Part shown: positions 1 through 8,737 of the stretch, one piece after another
How the letters are laid out: each line of letters begins with the position of its first letter
How positions within the stretch are numbered: the stretch's first letter is position 1
Assembly (NCBI GenBank): GCA_013176395.1
Contig: JABMLP010000005.1
Location: 124,001-188,000, forward strand
Length of the DNA stretch: 64,000 nucleotides
Direction: 5' to 3'
DNA from: Venturia oleaginea
Taxonomy: Eukaryota > Ascomycota > Dothideomycetes > Venturiales > Venturiaceae
Position numbers and translations under genes: made by a program
The notes under the pieces: generated by a model
Database searches by the model: none
What the model saw: the letters and a program-made list of their open reading frames with translations, nothing else
What the model was told of the DNA's origin: nothing

Positions 1-79
1 CAAATCCAAACGCAAAGTGTACACTAAGAACTCCCACCATCCATCATATTCCTCACAGTGCTCAAGTCAAAGGCAAAGC

Positions 80-389
80 TGTAAGAGTTCAACCCTCAAA
101 GGTGTTTCGCAAGTGAGGGAAGACAGCTTTTATTTCAAGTATCTAAGTACAGAGAAGAAAGTGTAAATACAGGAAGGATAGCTCGTATAAATAATCCTCC
201 TCTTACAATAGATCCTTCTAGAAAGTATCTTTAAATGGAAACGTGACAGCTTGCGAAATAGAACATGGCAGCTTGCGAAATAGAACATGACAGCTTGCAA
301 AATAGAACATGACAGCTTGCAGAATAACAAGAGAACAATTGGAAATCCAGTCATGGATAAGCTAGAGAGAAGGATTCCATCCCTTAACA
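80..389 (-). repeat. A1 left LTR (3' LTR of the element), 310 bp
   Basis: It begins TGTAAGAG and ends CTTAACA on the + strand, giving TG..CA termini. It contains a 22-bp tandem repeat (units at 245-266, 267-288, 289-310, then a partial unit). On the - strand it has a TATTTATAC TATA-like box, followed about 45 nt later by a pyrimidine-rich stretch and GTACTTAGATA. Confidence 0.95.
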
Positions 390-3300
390 TTATCCCCTCC
401 CCCCCTCTCTTGTAGATCGATGTGAGCGTAGTCTCTGAGGGCGTAGTATAGGTCCGTCGTTTTCAAGAACGTTGCCGTAGGCACTTTCAAAAGCGTCCAG
501 AGCTGTAGTTTGTTGGAGTTCGCTAAGGGGTTCCCACGTAGGATCAACGTAGCCTACCCACTTAACTAAGACTTCTCGTGTTTGTTGTCGACCTCGCCGG
601 CGCCATCTTGCGGCTAGAATAGCCTCGATACCGTATTCCTCGTCTCCTTGTTCAGTTACTATAGGAGGCGGCTGTGTATTATCTTGTATTTGTGAAGGTA
701 GGGGATCTGTGCCAGCTCTCCTAAGTAAAGACGTATGAAATCGGTTGTGGATTCCTCTGGGTGTATCAAGCTCGTAAGACATTGAGTTGATAACTCGTGT
801 AACTGTATACTTCCCATGAATCCAGTCTAGTTTCTTACAAGGACGTAGGGTTTTTACGTTCTTTAGGTTGAGCCAGACTTTGTCTCCCACTTTAAAAGAG
901 TCAGCCGGAGCACGATCTCTATTAGAGTAGTATTCTTGCTGTTGCTGAGCTGATACCATTGACGTTTCTGCCCATTCTTGTGCGTCCTTCAATTTTGCTA
1001 CAAGATCTTGTGCTTTTTCTTTTGGATTCTCAGGGGTTTTCTGGGGAGCTTCAACAGTTCCTATATGCTCAATGTTATAACCGTGGGTTAAGAAGAAAGG
1101 CGATAGGCCCGTAGCTTGGTTTGGTCTATTATCGAGGCATATTTGAGCAATAGGCAGGAGCTCAACCCAGTCGTCCTGACTAAATGTACAGAACTTACGT
1201 AGATAGGCTTCAACTTCTTGATTTCTTCTTTCCGTAGATCCATCAGTCTCAGGGTGATACGCTGTAGAGAGTCTTCTCTCTATCTTAAGAAGGTGACAAA
1301 CTTCTTTCCAGAAAGCATTAACAAATTGCGTGTCCCTATCTGAGACTAGAGATCTAGGAAGCCAGTGTAATCTTACGTAGTTCTGCATAAATAGTTTTGC
1401 AAATCCTTCAGCTCCAAACTGTTCTTTAGGCACTGGGAACAGGATAGTTCCTTTACCCAAGCGGTCAGTAATAACGCAGAGTCTTGTGCATCTTTGGCTC
1501 TCTGGTAATTCGACTATGAAGTCTACTGAAATATCTTGCCAGATACGGCTAGGGACAGGAAGAGGTTTAAGTAAACCTTTCTTTTTGTCTCGCCAGACTG
1601 AAGTTCTTCCGCAGACGTCACAATTGCGTATAAACTGACGTATATCTTGAGCAAATCCCGGCCAGTAGAACTGTCTGGAGAGAATAGCAATAGTAGCTTC
1701 TCGTCCAGGATGCCCTGATAGGACTGAATCGTGTATTTCTTGAATTACTCCTGTTAAGAGAGGCTCGTAGGAGGGCAACCAGATTCGGTCTCTATAGTAG
1801 AGCTGGTTGTTTTCGACTTTACAATCTCCTATAGAAGTAGGAACCTTTAGCTTAGATGGGAACTGCCTATCTTGCTTTAGAACGCTTTGGAAAATACGTC
1901 TGTAGTCTAGATCTCCTTCGAGTGCAGTTTCCCATCTATCCCTTAGATCACCTGAGAGAAAGGGATTTTGTATAAAGGGGATAGGTTCTTTGTCTACTTC
2001 TTGAGCATTTTCTTGGGCAGCTTCTTCTCTTGCAGGAGTCTTATCCTCTAGAACGTTAATCCAAAGCTTTGGAGGTAATAACGTTCTAGTTCTTTCAACG
2101 ATTCTTGGGTCTTGAATATCCTTTGGGAGATCTTGATCCCTTCGAGTTAAGGCGTCTGGAACTACAGATTCAGAGCCTGGGCGATAGCCTAGTTTGAAGT
2201 TAAACTTAGCTAGTATCTGCGCCCATCTCATTTGCCTTTCATTTAGTTCCCTTTTTACCATAAACTTCTCAAGGTTCTTGTGATCTGTGAGGATAATGAA
2301 TGGCTTACTTAGGCTTAGTAGCTCGCTAGTCCAATGGACTAGAGCTTTGACTATAGCCATAAGTTCTTTGTCGTGGATATCATAATTGCATTCGGCTGGC
2401 AAGTGCTTAGTAGAGAAGAAAGCACATGGTTTCCAGTTACCTAGCTCATCTTTTTGACTAAGTACTGCTCCGGAAGCCCAGCCTGAAGCATCAGGTTCTA
2501 CTCGCGTAGGCTTATCTTCATCAAGTGCAGACAGGACAGGTTCTTTGCAAAACTCTGCCTTAAGTTTTTGAAAAGATTCTTCTTGCTCCTTTCCCCATAA
2601 AAATGGAGTATTCTTCTTTGTAAGGCGAACCAGAGGCTCCCTTATTGTTGAGTTATCTTTTACAAAGTCACGGTAGAAGTTTGTAAAGCCTAGGAAGCCA
2701 CGTACTCCTCGTAGAGTAGTAGGACGTTCCCATTCTTTAATTGCTTTGATCTTCTCCGGATCCATGTGTAGGCCCGTTTCAGTATCTATAACGAAGCCTA
2801 GATACTTGACTCGTTTGGTATTAAACTCGCACTTCCGAATATCAAGGTATAACCCAGCGTTAAGGCAGCTTTGAAGTATCTTTTCAGTCTTTTCTTCATG
2901 GTCTTTAAGGTTCTTTGAAGAGTATATTACTATATCGTCTAGATAAGCTGAGCAGAACTCGTCTAGGTATCGTCGAAGGATATAGTTTATATACCGTTGA
3001 AAAGACGCAGGTGCACCGGTTAAGCCAAAGGGAGTAACTAGCCATTCAAATAGACCATATCTAGTTCGAAAGGCAGTTTTGAACTCATCTCCCGTTGCGA
3101 TTCGAATCTTGTGGAAGGCAGCATTTACATCAAGCTTACTAAGATACTTAGCACGAGCTAAGGTTAGTAAAGTCTCTTTTACTAACGGTAGCGGGTACCT
3201 ATCCTTTCGAGTAATTGCGTTTAAGGCTCGGTAGTCTACGCAAAAGCGTAAGCCCCCTCCTGGTTTCTTCACAAAGAGAACTGGAGACGCAGCAACTGAT

Positions 3301-4175
3301 TTACTCTCTCGGATAAAGCCTTTATCTAGTAGCTCTGTAAGAGTCCTTCGCAAAACAAGGAGTTGTTCTCGACCCATACCATATAGAGGTCCCCAAGGAA
3401 GTGGTTTTCCTTCTTCTATAGGTATTTCGTGATCAATCCCAGGGCGATGCGGTGGTAGTCTCTCGGCCCTTTTAGGATCAAAGACAGCAGCGTACTTATG
3501 AAACCTCTTAGGTAGCAATTCCAGTATTTGCTCTGTTGTCAAAGGGACTTTCGGCTTCAAGGCAATATCAATATCTCGAAGAGTAACAGCAAATACTCTA
3601 GACGCGTCTTTGATTTTCTCAAGTGTAGAAGTGACAAGGCGGTGGAATCTTACGGGCGCTACTTGTTGTATATCAAGTTTGTCTTCAAATTTAGCATCGC
3701 GAATGCTAATCCCGTTTGCAAAGGTAAGAGTACCTTTAGATTCATTGATAACGGCTTTGGTGTCCTTGAGAAAAGGCCTGCCTAGTAGAAGATCCTCAAA
3801 TTGTCCCGGGACTATATAAGCAAAAGCGTTGCATATAAGTCCCCCTAAATCTAGGTTCAACTTCGCAATTTTTGTCACTTGGGTCTGTCCTTCTTCCTTA
3901 AGAACTCCACCTATAGTACGCGGACTAATAGGGAGTACTTCAAGGTCCATCTGCGAAGCTTTCTCCTCGTTTATTGATGCGTAGCAGCTAGATCCATTAT
4001 CAAGGAGAGTTTTAAGAGAGTATATATCGTTCACTATAGTATTTGTGTAGAAAAGGCGGGAGAGCATCTTGGGTCTGAACTGCTCCCATTCTTTTTCTAT
4101 CCGAGAACGGTGTGAATCAGTGTCTTTGTTCGAATTCAAAATACTATTTACTCTCTCAATTGACTCCTTTGACAA
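390..4175 (-). CDS. pol: A1 Pol polyprotein: PR-RT-RNaseH-IN-chromodomain
   Basis: The frame has 1,261 codons counted from a TTG at 4175 and stays open upstream to 4250. There is no ATG at the front, so Pol is probably made by -1 frameshifting from Gag. Numbering from the TTG: retropepsin-like motif LLDNGSS (D59) with LLLGRPFL following; RT about 240-430 with D349 and YLDD 411-414; RNase H about 555-680 with D562, E604 and D631; integrase zinc domain H815, H822, C852, C855; catalytic triad D885, D946, E982 with exact D-35-E spacing; chromodomain about 1181-1235 ending in KWVGY..PTWEP. This is the order of Ty3/gypsy chromoviruses. Pol copies element RNA into DNA and integrates it; a chromodomain usually guides integration to marked chromatin. 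The protease has DNG where DSG or DTG is usual. Confidence 0.95.
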   Translation of the reverse strand: MSKESIERVNSILNSNKDTDSHRSRIEKEWEQFRPKMLSRLFYTNTIVNDIYSLKTLLDNGSSCYASINEEKASQMDLEVLPISPRTIGGVLKEEGQTQVTKIAKLNLDLGGLICNAFAYIVPGQFEDLLLGRPFLKDTKAVINESKGTLTFANGISIRDAKFEDKLDIQQVAPVRFHRLVTSTLEKIKDASRVFAVTLRDIDIALKPKVPLTTEQILELLPKRFHKYAAVFDPKRAERLPPHRPGIDHEIPIEEGKPLPWGPLYGMGREQLLVLRRTLTELLDKGFIRESKSVAASPVLFVKKPGGGLRFCVDYRALNAITRKDRYPLPLVKETLLTLARAKYLSKLDVNAAFHKIRIATGDEFKTAFRTRYGLFEWLVTPFGLTGAPASFQRYINYILRRYLDEFCSAYLDDIVIYSSKNLKDHEEKTEKILQSCLNAGLYLDIRKCEFNTKRVKYLGFVIDTETGLHMDPEKIKAIKEWERPTTLRGVRGFLGFTNFYRDFVKDNSTIREPLVRLTKKNTPFLWGKEQEESFQKLKAEFCKEPVLSALDEDKPTRVEPDASGWASGAVLSQKDELGNWKPCAFFSTKHLPAECNYDIHDKELMAIVKALVHWTSELLSLSKPFIILTDHKNLEKFMVKRELNERQMRWAQILAKFNFKLGYRPGSESVVPDALTRRDQDLPKDIQDPRIVERTRTLLPPKLWINVLEDKTPAREEAAQENAQEVDKEPIPFIQNPFLSGDLRDRWETALEGDLDYRRIFQSVLKQDRQFPSKLKVPTSIGDCKVENNQLYYRDRIWLPSYEPLLTGVIQEIHDSVLSGHPGREATIAILSRQFYWPGFAQDIRQFIRNCDVCGRTSVWRDKKKGLLKPLPVPSRIWQDISVDFIVELPESQRCTRLCVITDRLGKGTILFPVPKEQFGAEGFAKLFMQNYVRLHWLPRSLVSDRDTQFVNAFWKEVCHLLKIERRLSTAYHPETDGSTERRNQEVEAYLRKFCTFSQDDWVELLPIAQICLDNRPNQATGLSPFFLTHGYNIEHIGTVEAPQKTPENPKEKAQDLVAKLKDAQEWAETSMVSAQQQQEYYSNRDRAPADSFKVGDKVWLNLKNVKTLRPCKKLDWIHGKYTVTRVINSMSYELDTPRGIHNRFHTSLLRRAGTDPLPSQIQDNTQPPPIVTEQGDEEYGIEAILAARWRRRGRQQTREVLVKWVGYVDPTWEPLSELQQTTALDAFESAYGNVLENDGPILRPQRLRSHRSTREGGRG
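393..411 (-). other. Polypurine tract of A1 (plus-strand primer)
   Basis: On the - strand this is a 19-base uninterrupted purine run with a G-rich core, three bases from the LTR. It also encodes the last residues of Pol (EGGRG), and the Pol TAA stop (390-392) directly abuts the LTR. The same arrangement occurs at 8738, 19337, 27731, 36083 and 46679. Confidence 0.85.
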
Positions 4176-4222
4176 TTTTGCTCTATCTACTCTACGCCTC
4201 CATCCACGACTTTGGATAGAGG

Positions 4223-4250
4223 CTACTCTTTTTCCGAGTAGTCCTCTTCT
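4223..4250 (-). promoter_or_regulatory. Gag/Pol -1 frameshift window
   Basis: Pol is in the -1 frame relative to Gag. The last upstream stop in the Pol frame is at 4251-4253 and the Gag stop is at 4223-4225, so slippage must happen in this 28-nt overlap. It contains GGAAAAAGAG (Gag frame GAA AAA GAG TAG), where the AAA-decoding tRNA can re-pair with AAA one base back. It is not a textbook X XXY YYZ heptamer. Ribosomal frameshifting is inferred, not shown. Confidence 0.6.
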
Positions 4251-5245
4251 TCAACTTCTTCATTCTCCTCAGTGGTTCCTTTGGCCCTTTTTGAACCAAG
4301 TTGCGTGACTCTTTCTACCTCTGTATCCAACCAGCAGTCTTTCATTCTATGGCCGGCCTTCCCACAGCGTAAGCAGAGGTTATTTGCCTTCCTATATTCA
4401 TAGGCTTTAGACGAAATTTTTAACTTGTTTACGCGTGTAGGCTCCCAGTCCATAGCGTTCAGATCTTTAAAAGACTTCTCTTTATCTCTGAATCGTAACT
4501 TATCTTCTGAGGAAGAGAGCATCTTTGCTGTAGTGATTTGCATACTTGTATTCAAAAGATCGGACACAAACTGCTGGTAGGAGGTACTCTGAGATTGGCC
4601 TATTCTCTGGTTTCGCAGCTCTTGATTTATTGCTTTGTGTAGAAATGCAATTTTAACAGCGTCAGGCCAAGTCATTCCTCCAGCATTAGCAAGAGTGGTT
4701 TCAAAACGGGGAAGAAAAGAGAAGAAGGGTTCTTTCTCTTTTTGTTTGATTGTGGACAGGCTTACAGTAGCTCTTTGTTGTTGTACTGGATCGCCATAGA
4801 AGTTGTCCATATACTGTAACAATTTCTGTCCCGTTTTATCTTCCTCTGGAGCTGTCTTTACGTAGGCCAGAGTAGCCTGAGCTGCGGAGCCTCGTAGAGA
4901 GGAGAAGATGTAGGCAAATTGGTTCCTACTATCCCCTATAGATTCTGCGTCTATCTCCAACTTCATCCTTGCTTGTTGAAACCACTGAGCCCATTCAGAA
5001 CGCTTGCCATCAAATTCTTGGAGCTTAGGAAGTACAGCTTTCTTCCTATGTATTCTGTCTTTTTGTGAATTCTTAGTCTCTTGTCCTTCTACTACGTTCT
5101 CAGAGCGAGTAGTGTTAGGCAAGATTGTAAGAATACGCGTAATAGCATCGTTCTGAATGGCTAGTTGATGTTGTAATGCTGCCATAGCTTCTTGTAGGGC
5201 TTGGGGTTCTTGAGGAACTCTTTGTTCCTGATCTTCTCCTTCCAT
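4223..5245 (-). CDS. gag: A1 Gag polyprotein with CCHC zinc knuckle
   Basis: 340 residues from an ATG 14 bases after a short run of stops in the leader. A glutamine-rich, probably coiled N-terminus (about 1-45) precedes a retrotransposon Gag region (about 75-240, with QWFQQARMKL and YMDNFYGDP stretches). A nucleocapsid knuckle follows at 291-304, of the form C-x2-C-x4-H-x4-C, and then an acidic tail. Gag assembles the particle and binds element RNA. The stop at 4223-4225 lies 27 nt inside the Pol frame, so a -1 slip in this short overlap would fuse the two. B1-B3 carry a stop at W267 that removes the knuckle; this copy does not. Confidence 0.93.
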   Translation of the reverse strand: MEGEDQEQRVPQEPQALQEAMAALQHQLAIQNDAITRILTILPNTTRSENVVEGQETKNSQKDRIHRKKAVLPKLQEFDGKRSEWAQWFQQARMKLEIDAESIGDSRNQFAYIFSSLRGSAAQATLAYVKTAPEEDKTGQKLLQYMDNFYGDPVQQQRATVSLSTIKQKEKEPFFSFLPRFETTLANAGGMTWPDAVKIAFLHKAINQELRNQRIGQSQSTSYQQFVSDLLNTSMQITTAKMLSSSEDKLRFRDKEKSFKDLNAMDWEPTRVNKLKISSKAYEYRKANNLCLRCGKAGHRMKDCWLDTEVERVTQLGSKRAKGTTEENEEVEEEDYSEKE

Positions 5246-5908
5246 ATTTTCACCTATGAGAGATAATAGAGAGCACTACTATACACACTCCTAGGCTCTA
5301 CTCTAGAGATTTGCTAGGCAGTATAGAGTCAATGCCTATTAGTATAGGAAGGTGACTATAGAATCCCAGAAGGATTTTTACACTATAGTCCGCTCTGCAA
5401 TCCTTATTACTAAGGACAGAGCTCCCAGGGACTGTGAAGGCCAAGTGTATTAAATCTCTCTTCCTAGCTCTTTCTTTCCTCAGCTTATTACAGCTTCAAC
5501 TCCTAAGACTACGCTGTCTTAGGATGACCTGCCCTTGCTTCTTGGAGATTCCAGCACGTTCTAGAAAATCTCAGTTTGAATTCTCTTGAATTCCCTTTTT
5601 GGATTGGCCCTTTCGGTTGGCCCTTGCTTCTTGGAGATTCTAGCACCTTCTAGAAAATCTCAGCTTAAATTCTCTTGAATTCCCTTTTTGTTTGGCCCTT
5701 GAGGTTGGCCCTTGAAGTTGGCCTTTGAGGTTGGCCCTTGCTTCTTGAGTTAGGACAAGTGTCCTCTTCTTGAAATTCCTTTCTGTTTGGCACTTGAGGT
5801 TGGCCCTCGCTTCTTGGATTAGGACAAGTGTCCTCTTCTTGAAATTCCTTTTTGGAGCTTGCTCTCTGTGAGCCTTTCTTCCTTTGTAAGACTGAGGTAC
5901 TTAGATAA
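5246..5908 (-). other. A1 untranslated leader with repeats and hairpins
   Basis: 663 bp between the 5' LTR and gag. It contains two copies of a segment with CTTGCTTCTTGGAGATTC (5532-5602, 5624-5689) and two copies of a segment centred on AGGACAAGTGTCCT (about 5749-5793, 5811-5853). There is a 9-bp hairpin TCCTAAGAC/GTCTTAGGA (5501-5524) and a CTCTG/CAGAG stem enclosing CCTT/AAGG near 5393-5421. Leaders of retroelements hold packaging signals; that role is inferred. Small frames in this region are low-complexity translations of the repeats, not genes. Confidence 0.6.
5897..5907 (-). other. Primer-binding region of A1, self-priming type
   Basis: One base inside the 5' LTR boundary, the - strand reads TATCTAAGTAC. 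There is no TGG complementary to a tRNA 3' end. This 11-mer is the exact complement of GTACTTAGATA within the same LTR (5969-5979, - strand), located where transcription is expected to start. Tf1 and sushi-type elements prime from an 11-nt 5' end of their own mRNA folded onto the PBS, so the same mechanism is likely here. Confidence 0.7.
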
Positions 5909-6218
5909 TGTAAGAGTTCAACCCTCAAAGGTGTTTCGCAAGTGAGGGAAGACAGCTTTTATTTCAAGTATCTAAGTACAGAGAAGAAAGTGTAAATACA
6001 GGAAGGATAGCTCGTATAAATAATCCTCCTCTTACAATAGATCCTTCTAGAAAGTATCTTTAAATGGAAACGTGACAGCTTGCGAAATAGAACATGGCAG
6101 CTTGCGAAATAGAACATGACAGCTTGCAAAATAGAACATGACAGCTTGCAGAATAACAAGAGAACAATTGGAAATCCAGTCATGGATAAGCTAGAGAGAA
6201 GGATTCCATCCCTTAACA
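5909..6218 (-). repeat. A1 right LTR (5' LTR of the element), 310 bp
   Basis: Matches the left LTR across its length by eye, with the same 22-bp repeat count (three full units plus a partial). It is followed by aaagc (6219-6223), the right half of the target duplication. It supplies the new stop codon and last nine codons of the adjoining peroxidase gene. Confidence 0.95.
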
Positions 6219-7632
6219 AAAGCACACCCCAGATTAGTCAACGTCGGTCCCAACTTCGTCAACACAAAACTCAACGCATCGACAGTCGGCGTGATAACCC
6301 CGTTCAATCCAGACGGAATACTCTGCGCAGCAAGTTGATAAAGAAGACAACTAGCCGTAGCAGTGTTAGGCGCAGCGACCAATTTTCCATCTTGGATGAA
6401 AGCGCCGAAATTGAGCAGGTCGAAACCGCCGTTGCCCGTGGCGCCACCGAAGAGGACGGGGTGCTCGAGGTACATTGCCAAGATTTCGGCGGTGACGTCG
6501 TTGTTTGTGTACTAAACGTAAATTGTCAGAACGGTGGGCATTTGGAAAGGGGCTGGGAGATACGTACAGGAGCGACACGGTTGGTCCATCTGTCGGGATC
6601 TTCTCTTGACCGTTGAAGGTGTAAGAGCCATCTGATTGTTGCTCGGCACCGAAGAAAGATGAAATGGTCGCTTCGTCTGGAGTGTAATTTGGTCCGGATG
6701 GCATGAGCTCGTAGAGGAAGGAAGCAGCCCCATAAAGTAGTAGGGAAAGTGGTCCGAAGTAAAAGTTCGGGTTCTCAGCAAGAGATTGGTTGTATCGTTG
6801 AGCGCGGTACAGAGAGAGGCCATCGCGGTCATAGTTGCCACCAGTTGTGGCATGCATCATTCTATATAACGTGCCGTTGAAGTTATAATTGTCACCATTG
6901 TGGGTGAAATAGTCATTTCGAGTAAGAGATGAGTCGGCCTCGAATTTGTTGTGACCATCCAAGCCGGGTTCAGACCCAGTCAATGCGGGGTTAACAGATG
7001 TGCGAGTTGTAGCATCGCATCCAATGGAAAGTTTCTCCGTAACAAGATCTCCATCAGTGAGCGTGAGACCAAGGAGCGCTAGAAGATTGGCAAGATCGTA
7101 ACCAACGTTGTAAACGTTTTGCTGAGCGTCGACAAGCTCATTATATGTCACGACACCATCGCGAGAAAGAAATCCGTGATTGGCGGCGGCATTGAGTCCT
7201 GGGCAAGGTCCTCGAATGTCCTATTAGGGTCAGTCATGTTTGCCATATTCGATAGAGGACAAGACAAACGTTTGGGCCAGGCGCAATGAACTGGTGGTCG
7301 GTATCACCATCGGCTGGGACTTTGTAGCCGCCTGTTGGTGATCAGTAAAAGATCAATTATCAGAGCCGTAAGACAGACGTACCTTTTCCTGTTCCTTGAC
7401 TTCCATTCTTTGCACCGCCATATGGGTACCTATCGGAAATGCCAACAGCAGGAACGTGGTTGGCGTTGAAGGGGCAGGTGGCAGCACTGCCTGGGCCATT
7501 CGTGGTTTGTTGGCGTTTCGCTCTTCTAGCACCGCCGAAGAGACTGCTGTCCACGCCCTGCATCTCAGACACGAGTGGGAAAGAGAGGGCTCCCTCGGCT
7601 AGGATACTTGCGAAGAGGAGTGGGTACTTCAT
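6191..7632 (-). pseudogene. Heme-thiolate peroxidase, U1 copy: frameshifted, C-terminus replaced by LTR
   Basis: Exons on the - strand: 7383-7632, 7270-7331, 6568-7220, and 6512 downward into the LTR (stop 6191-6193). Compared with U2 two defects are visible. First, one G is missing from the GGGG run near 6596, which shifts exon 3 after EKIP and destroys the reading through the third splice site. Second, element A1 inserted after the codon for Ala in GCA, so the last four residues (LPLT) are replaced by FVKGWNPSL from the LTR. The native terminator is moved more than 6 kb away. The frameshift is a homopolymer change and might be a sequencing error; the insertion is certain. See the U2 copy for the enzyme itself. 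Confidence 0.85.
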
Positions 7633-8426
7633 GATGATTGCGAAACGAGGTTGTGATTGGGGCAAGATGATCAAGGAGGAAAAATGAAGAATGATCATGG
7701 TCATAAAGGAAGATGGGACAAGCACTCTTTATACATGAATGGTAATCGAAGAACTCGTCCAATAATACTCCCCTTCGTCAACTGAAGATCATAACGCTAA
7801 ACCTTGGACTATGCCTAGCAGGGTAAAAACCCAGGATTTCGATCAACCTGATTGATAAAAAGTCCCTGTCGCTTTTTAACGCTTGTAATCTTCATTTGAC
7901 GGAGGGGAGTACCGAGAGGCCAAAACAAGAGTGTAGAAGACCCACTTCCCCATACTGCGGCAGCGCCATCCACCCACCCACCAAGGTCGCTCCTGTTAAT
8001 GTACCAGGAAACCAGAGAGGCGATCATCTTCGAGCAAAAATTGAGATATCGACGGTGTCAGTATCCGATTGCTGTGATGAAGAAACAAGCAAGCCGTCAA
8101 TTCTAGCTGCGGGGGTCGTACCATTGATCAATGATGACCTCCAAATATCTTGAAAAAGAATTGAACGATTGTAGAACAGAGGACCCTACAATCATTACAA
8201 TATGTATGAACGATTCGAATAACAGAAAAATCCGGAAATAAGACAGAGGTGAGGGCCATGTGCCTTGTCGCTAAGACAGAGATGAGTTGGCCCATCTTTG
8301 AAGGAGCAACTAAAGTCGAAGATCATAGAGCACGATTTAAAACCCCAATCATCTCATTCGTCGACTGCGTTGAAGACCCTGCGGTAGCCTTGGAGTGAAA
8401 GTTCTGTATGGGGAAAAATCAGCGGG
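7633..8426 (-). promoter_or_regulatory. Peroxidase promoter region, U1
   Basis: 794 bp between the peroxidase ATG and element B1. A TATAAAG box on the - strand (7727-7733) lies about 95 bp before the ATG at 7632. This supports that ATG and argues against an in-frame ATG at 7725, which overlaps the box. The same region recurs at 18232-19025, 34978-35771 and 45574-46367 (TATA at 18326, 35072, 45668). I see no gene in it; the short frames are not conserved-looking. The LTR element sits upstream and reads in the same direction. Confidence 0.6.
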
Positions 8427-8737
8427 TGTAAGAGTTCAACCCTCAAAGGTGTTTCGCAAGTGAGAGAAGACTGCTTGTATTTCAAAGTATCTAAGTACAG
8501 AGAAGAAAGTGTAAATACAGGAAGGATAGCTCGTATAAATAATCCTCCTCTTACAATAGATCCTTCTAGAAAGTATCTTTAAATGGAAACGTGACAGCTT
8601 GCGAAATAGAACATGGCAGCTTGCGAAATAGAACATGACAGCTTGCAAAATAGAACATGACAGCTTGCAGAATAACAAGAGAACAATTGGAAATCCAGTC
8701 ATGGATAAGCTAGAGAGAAGGATTCCATCCCTTAACA
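8427..8737 (-). repeat. B1 left LTR, 311 bp, B type
   Basis: Differs from the A1 LTR by GAGAGAAGACTGCTTGTATTTCAAAG in place of GAGGGAAGACAGCTTTTATTTCAAG (+ strand). It has three full 22-bp units plus a partial. It is the same type as both LTRs of B4 and the solo LTR at 50437. Confidence 0.93.

Larger units (their letters stand above)
80..6218 (-). mobile_element. LTR retrotransposon A1, Ty3/gypsy chromovirus, apparently intact
   Basis: A complete 6,139-bp element with two 310-bp LTRs that I could not tell apart by eye, a primer-binding region, gag, pol in the -1 frame, and a polypurine tract. It is flanked by the 5-bp target duplication aaagc (75-79 and 6219-6223). The empty site in U2 and U4 has aaagc once, which proves the insertion point. 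It lies in the last codons of the peroxidase gene and is transcribed in the same direction. Matching LTRs and open gag and pol suggest recent transposition. A chromodomain in Pol places it in the chromovirus branch; the self-priming signature points to the Tf1/sushi/MAGGY side. Confidence 0.95.

Noticed and set aside
245..324. CRISPR-like short repeats
   Set aside because: The 22-bp units are directly adjacent with no spacers, inside an LTR of a eukaryotic retroelement.
130..390. Recurrent 86-100 codon frames inside every LTR
   Set aside because: They are translations of the LTR 22-bp repeats and U5; they have no ATG context or domain and change with indels.
6116..6616. + strand frames of 149-166 codons overlapping the peroxidase exons
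   Set aside because: Antisense shadows of the spliced peroxidase gene, arginine/serine-rich, no introns or domain.
7360..7725. Longer peroxidase exon 1 starting at an ATG at 7725
   Set aside because: It would place the start in front of or within the TATAAAG box and put extra sequence before a good signal peptide; MKYPLL at 7632 fits better.
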